This document shows, piece after piece, positions 59,760-64,000 of a stretch of 64,000 nucleotides of DNA. The DNA is from Mytilus californianus (taxonomy: Eukaryota > Mollusca > Bivalvia > Mytilida > Mytilidae). The DNA lies in assembly GCF_021869535.1 (NCBI RefSeq), contig NW_026262734.1, forward strand, positions 89,409,285 to 89,473,284, given 5' to 3'. The first letter of the stretch is position 1. The number at the start of each line of letters is the position of its first letter. The notes beneath the pieces were generated by a model. It was not told the DNA's origin. It saw nothing but the letters and a program-made list of their open reading frames with translations, and searched no databases. The translations under genes were made by a program, and so were the position numbers.

Positions 59760-60400
59760 TGCGATCACGTGATAATTTCCTAATTTCGTCTGTTTGTAAA
59801 ATTTCTGACCTTCAGTAGCTTCATCGATTAAATCTATTTCAGCTTTATTTTGTGCTTTGTAAATCCGTAAATCTTTATTTCTAATGCTTTAATGCTAGTT
59901 CATCAATTCCAAAAGAACAGTAATGGCTACAAGATAATTCGTTATAAAATGAACTTGACAAGATAAATGCATTTACTTTTATCGAACATGATGTGTTTCT
60001 GCATTTAAATGTCATAAAGAAATCCATAAAAAGGCGATTGGTTATGCGATTTAACACGGCAAAAGAATGAAGAGCATTTTCAAGTGCGTTACTGAAAACC
60101 AACTACAAGTATCAGTTTGAGAAGAAGTGGTAAAGCTTGTCATGAAATAGAAGTTCCTTCATAATATAAGTTTCAAACGGAAGAACTATTAAGGAATATT
60201 ATTTCCACTGGAACAAATATGACAGTATTTGTTCTTAACGGAATAAAGGGTATAGAATAGTTGTTCCAACATGAACAGGTATTATGGCATTGTTTATAAC
60301 AAAGTCTCCAGGGGAACTTCTGTTAGGTGGAACAAATATACGTTGTCAAACTGACTTAGGTATTTACTTTTTGCTGCAAATACGGTATTGTATATAAAAA
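59760..60400. other. No gene seen
   Basis: AT-rich; a 73-codon minus-strand frame has no domain. GGAACAAATAT.A...TTGTT-like words recur between 60180 and 60350 but are too loose to call. Confidence 0.35.
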
Positions 60401-60540
60401 TAAGATATGTGGTATGAATGCCAATGAGACAACTATCAAAAAAAGTTCAAATGGCGTGGATGTAGGCACTATCGATTAACGTACGGTGCATGAGCAAAAC
60501 CCATACTATAAAGTCAGCTATAAAAGGCTCCGATATCTTC
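60400..60540 (-). repeat. Diverged fragment of repeat family A
   Basis: TGTGGTATGAATGCCAATGAGACAACT, GTACGGTGCATGAGCAAAACCCATAC and AGTCAGCTATAAAAGGCTCCGATATC follow family A order with more substitutions than the other copies. Confidence 0.6.
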
Positions 60541-60544
60541 TGTC

Positions 60545-61585
60545 GCTTTTTTTTTGTTGACATATAGAGAACTACTTTTGGGACAAATCATATCAAAATT
60601 ATGAAAAGCTTTATCAGGTTTAACTCAGAATGTGGACAATTTCATGTTACAAGGTTCGCGAATTAAGTTCGATAACTCCAGACGTACTAGTTTTGTTTTC
60701 CTTTTTAACTGGCCCAGGAGCAAATTAGCAGCGCATTTTACCTTTAAATTCCTGATACAATTGTTCACAGTATTTACGTATCCATCTTATTGTTATCGTA
60801 TGCATGAAGCATGCAGATATCAATTCGCCGTTTCAGAATCTAATGCATTCTGGGCAAAATTTTCAAAAATGTGCACCAAAGCGTCGTGATTGGTTAAAAA
60901 CGTCCTAAACAATTGAAACTCAACCATTGACATGACGTTATTTTCATTTAAGGGTACGAACAATAAAATTACTCATAGTCCTTTAGATTCTGAAACGGCC
61001 TATTTGGAAGGTGTATCAAAAGCTTTACAAGTAATACACTAGGGACTACATTTGTACTTGATGCTTTCTCGAAATCGCTTTCCATGAAGAGGTCAAAGTG
61101 GGAGAGGATGCACATATGAGGGGACTCTTTGTTCAGTAGCGTTACCCTCTTTTATTGGGGAGTAAAAGCACTGGCAATGCGTACATTTATAGTACCGGTA
61201 TATTGATAAAAGTATGCGCACGGTCGTTTAGTTTACTAAAACACAAACAAAAAACTTCGCATGGTCATCGATTTAAAAGCCATGTAAAGAATTTAAAAAA
61301 ATAGACATTCTCTTCTTATGATTGCGTTTTTCTATTAAAAAATGAACAGAGTTAAAAAGGCGTTTCGTAAACGAAACAACTTTTTTTTGTTCAAAATGTC
61401 CGACGCATTATTGTAACGTTGTCACGGAATACAATTGAAAGTTTTATTTGACCATAAATTAAGACGTGTTTGCACTATATAATTGTGCCCACTGACAATA
61501 AAATTGGTTGGATCATAATGAAAATATTGTGGGATGTAATTTTTTAGGGATGAATGACTGGGAAACGTACATTTTCGTTTAAGAG
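60545..61585. other. No gene seen
   Basis: An 85-codon plus-strand frame at 60632-60889 has slightly lower AT content than its surroundings but no recognised domain, splice context or homologue in the window. I leave it uncalled. Confidence 0.35.
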
Positions 61586-61589
61586 TAAA

Positions 61590-61790
61590 ACATATTTAAA
61601 AGAATAGAGAAAAATAGGTAACAAAAATATAGAATAGAGAAAAATGGGGTGCTAACATATAAAGATAAGAGAATAATGTGGTGCTAAAATAAAACGATTA
61701 GAAAATAAAGAGCAAAATAAATAAAGAATAGAGTAAAATGGTCCAAATAATAAAAGAATAAAGAAATGAAAGATCCCCATCCAGACCCTC
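61590..61790 (+). repeat. Dispersed purine-rich repeat family C, copy 2
   Basis: AGAATAGAGAAAAATGGGGTGCTAA, ATAAAGATAAGAGAATAATG and similar iterations, ending GATCCCCATCCAGACCC, matching the CC-rich edge of the copy at 34320. Confidence 0.6.
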
Positions 61791-62049
61791 ATCAATATGA
61801 TAAGGCTCCTATTCCAGTAACTTTAAAGTGGTTTAAATCAAAGATACGACGAGGCATCAATTTCTTTTGTCCAATATTTTGACTTTGATGTAGTTTTATC
61901 TGTCATTTATAAATTTATAAAGATACACTCTAATTGAAATAAAACAGACTGCACGTCGTTATGTATCAACTGTTGTTAGTTTTAGATTTAATAATTGGTA
62001 AGGCCAACGCAATGTACTATTAGCCGAACTTAAGTAGTTTAGTTAATAG

Positions 62050-62690
62050 GACAATTTACTTTTCCTATTAGTTGCATTTACAGGCATACATATATTTTAG
62101 TCTTAGATACATGAACTTTCTTATTAGTTGTTATATTGGCTTTGAACTAGCTGCCAGTAACTGCGAGTTCTTTCAGATCTGTACTTAGTGTCCTTTTTGT
62201 TGTTAGGGATGAGGGATGGATAAACACCCTGCCACGTCCAATCTGTGTTTATGGTTGATATTTTTCTGCTTTGTATCGAGCCGATAAGTTACGCCTTTGT
62301 CAACTGTTTTTTATAGTTTGTTCTTATGTTGTTCTGTACTAGGTTAGGGGGAGGGTTGAGCGCTCACAAATATGTTCAACCCAGCCCCATTCTTTATGTG
62401 TCTGTCCCACGTCAGGAGCCTGTAGTTCAGTGGTTGTCATTGGTTCATGTCTGTCATATTTGTATTTCGTTAATTGGTTTGTTATAAATTAGGGCGTTAT
62501 TTTTCTCAATTGAATTTTTCATATTTTTCATGTCGGTGGCCTTTTAAAGCCGACTTTACGGTATGGGTTTTTTTCATTGTTGAAGACCGTACGGTTGCCT
62601 ATAATTGCTTACATCCACTTTATATGAACTTTGATGGATAAGTGTCTCAATGAATCATACCGCATCTCCTTATTTTTATATGGATATATA
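62050..62690 (+). repeat. Dispersed repeat family A, long copy
   Basis: TTAGTCTTAGATACATGAACTTTCTTATTAGTTGTTAT, then AACTGTTTTTTATAGTTTGTTCTTATG, the core (62340-62425), and the ending CATACCGCATCTCC. Order and orientation match 50875-51450 of the giant inverted repeat, so this family also exists outside it. Confidence 0.75.
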
Positions 62691-63109
62691 TACATACAAT
62701 TATGTTTCCTGGGGTATTTATTTAGATGAAACATTCTAAAAATGTTTGCTGAAGTTTCGGAGCTGGACATTTTGAAGAATCTCAATGTTTTCGATTTAGT
62801 TTTGATAGAATGGAGAGTCTTTAAGTGTTTTTTTTTTTTTTTTCGAAAGAGATGATTTGCCAAATCATTCAGCAGTTTTTTTTAATAAGTTTTAAAAAAA
62901 GTTAATTTAAATTTCAATGACTTTAAATTGCAATAATGATTATAAATGCAATTCCAACACATTTCAATATTATATCTTTTTGGTTTTGGGCGTTGTTCGG
63001 TTGCTGTCTTATTGACGTATACTCTATATATTTCCGATAGTATTGGCATACATTAAAAGCAGCTCCTTGAAATTAATCAGTAAGAAATAATGAACAGGAG
63101 GATCTCAAA

Positions 63110-63290
63110 AATAGAATTATTTTGTACCCCATTTTTCTCTATTCTTCAAATGTTTGGCGCATTATTCTCAATTCTTTATATTTAAGCAACCCATCATTTT
63201 AGTTCATCTTTTTTTTTCTATTCTTCATTTTTGGTCCTTTATTCATATTTTGCCTATTTTCTCTATTCTGTAAACCCAATCCAGCCAAAC
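63110..63290 (-). repeat. Dispersed purine-rich repeat family C, copy 3
   Basis: Reverse-orientation CCATTTTTCTCTATTCTTCA blocks, ending near CCCAATCCAGCC. Copies 2 and 3 face each other across about 1.4 kb. Confidence 0.55.
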
Positions 63291-63299
63291 CTTCTTACA

Positions 63300-64000
63300 T
63301 ATCATGCCTATCACATGATTTCAATTTTGACACAAGTCTTTGCACGTCATTGCTTTTAAGGGTGTTATCTCTATTTCATGTGTAATTCAATTCCAAATAT
63401 CTTGAAACATTTCAAAATTTAATCAATTTTACCGAAACAAATTAGAACAAAAACAATTTAATTTACATTATACCCATTAAAATGAAGTACATATAAAAAA
63501 AATGGCAAATATTTGCAAAAAAATCGCAAACACTCTAGCCTTACCTTTTTTTACTCGCACATGTGATCAGTAAACATAATGTACAGCAATCGTCGAAAAT
63601 TATATTCACAAAGTACTTTGAGATTGTGTTATCTGTTCACTGCAATATAGTATTTTGGCTACGTTTGTTCTGTATTAATTCACCTAAAATCTTACTTTTA
63701 TCAACAAATTTTGCTAAAAAAAAATGACGTTGACGTCACAGTCAAATTGCGTCAGCAAACCATGCCTTATATTCACATTTTCAGTAAGCCTTTGCTTCCG
63801 AAGCTTAAAGAAATGAATAATTTTATCGTACATGTTTTGGTTTTTTTTTTTCATTTCTGGTAAATTTATATGACCAAATTATCATAAGCCCCATAATATA
63901 CCTTTTCCTTTGCTTTTCAAACATTTTCGTGATTTTATGTCTTTTTTTTTCTCTTTCATGTCAGATATAATTATATTCTTACACAATTTTCATTTTTGCG
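63300..64000. other. No gene seen to the right edge
   Basis: AT-rich sequence without a notable open frame or repeat match. Confidence 0.4.

Overview
This is AT-rich eukaryotic DNA, most likely from a marine bivalve and probably a mussel of the Mytilus kind. The reasons are two intron-containing genes for secreted coiled-coil/C1q-domain proteins (a family greatly expanded in mussels), spliceosomal intron signals, and a dense load of Penelope-like, LINE, SINE, Tc1 and foldback elements. I see no bacterial gene organisation, CRISPR, rRNA or intact tRNA gene. The genus assignment is inference. All repeat matching was done by eye.

Layout. 1-187: start of a minus-strand reading frame leaving the left edge. 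1.37-3.32 kb: C1q-domain gene A, two exons, intact. 5.0-9.2 kb: repeats, including degenerate tandem units, a 337-bp MITE and a hammerhead-like motif. 12.0-16.5 kb: C1q-domain gene B, a tandem paralogue of A with the same exon/phase structure but a one-base frameshift in a T run of exon 1. 16.83-22.02 kb: a DNA transposon of about 5.2 kb with 15-bp perfect terminal inverted repeats, about ten copies of an internal 14-bp motif, and an 837-codon transposase-like frame broken only by one TAG. 22.8-26.3 kb: a Penelope-like element (RT plus GIY-YIG) between inverted repeats. 27.9-33.0 kb: a decayed LINE with an L1-type ORF1. 35.5-37.3 kb: a second Penelope-like RT with its 3' region. 37.9-44.6 kb: a second LINE whose ORF1 combines a viroplasmin/RNase H1-N domain, a PHD-like finger, a coiled coil and an SGNH-esterase-like domain, and is split by a 582-bp foldback insert. 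44.7-51.6 kb: a 6.9-kb inverted repeat whose centre is two opposed arrays of a 187-bp satellite. 52-64 kb: no gene seen, with SINEs (one full length with target duplications), a decayed Tc1-like transposon, a poly-G tract and dispersed repeat fragments.

How it works together. The only host genes I can support are the two C1q-domain genes, presumably secreted lectin-like or immune-recognition proteins. The rest is mobile DNA, much of it nested. The most unusual items are the unclassified transposon at 16.8-22.0 kb, the palindromic satellite-bearing element at 44.7-51.6 kb, and the composite LINE ORF1.
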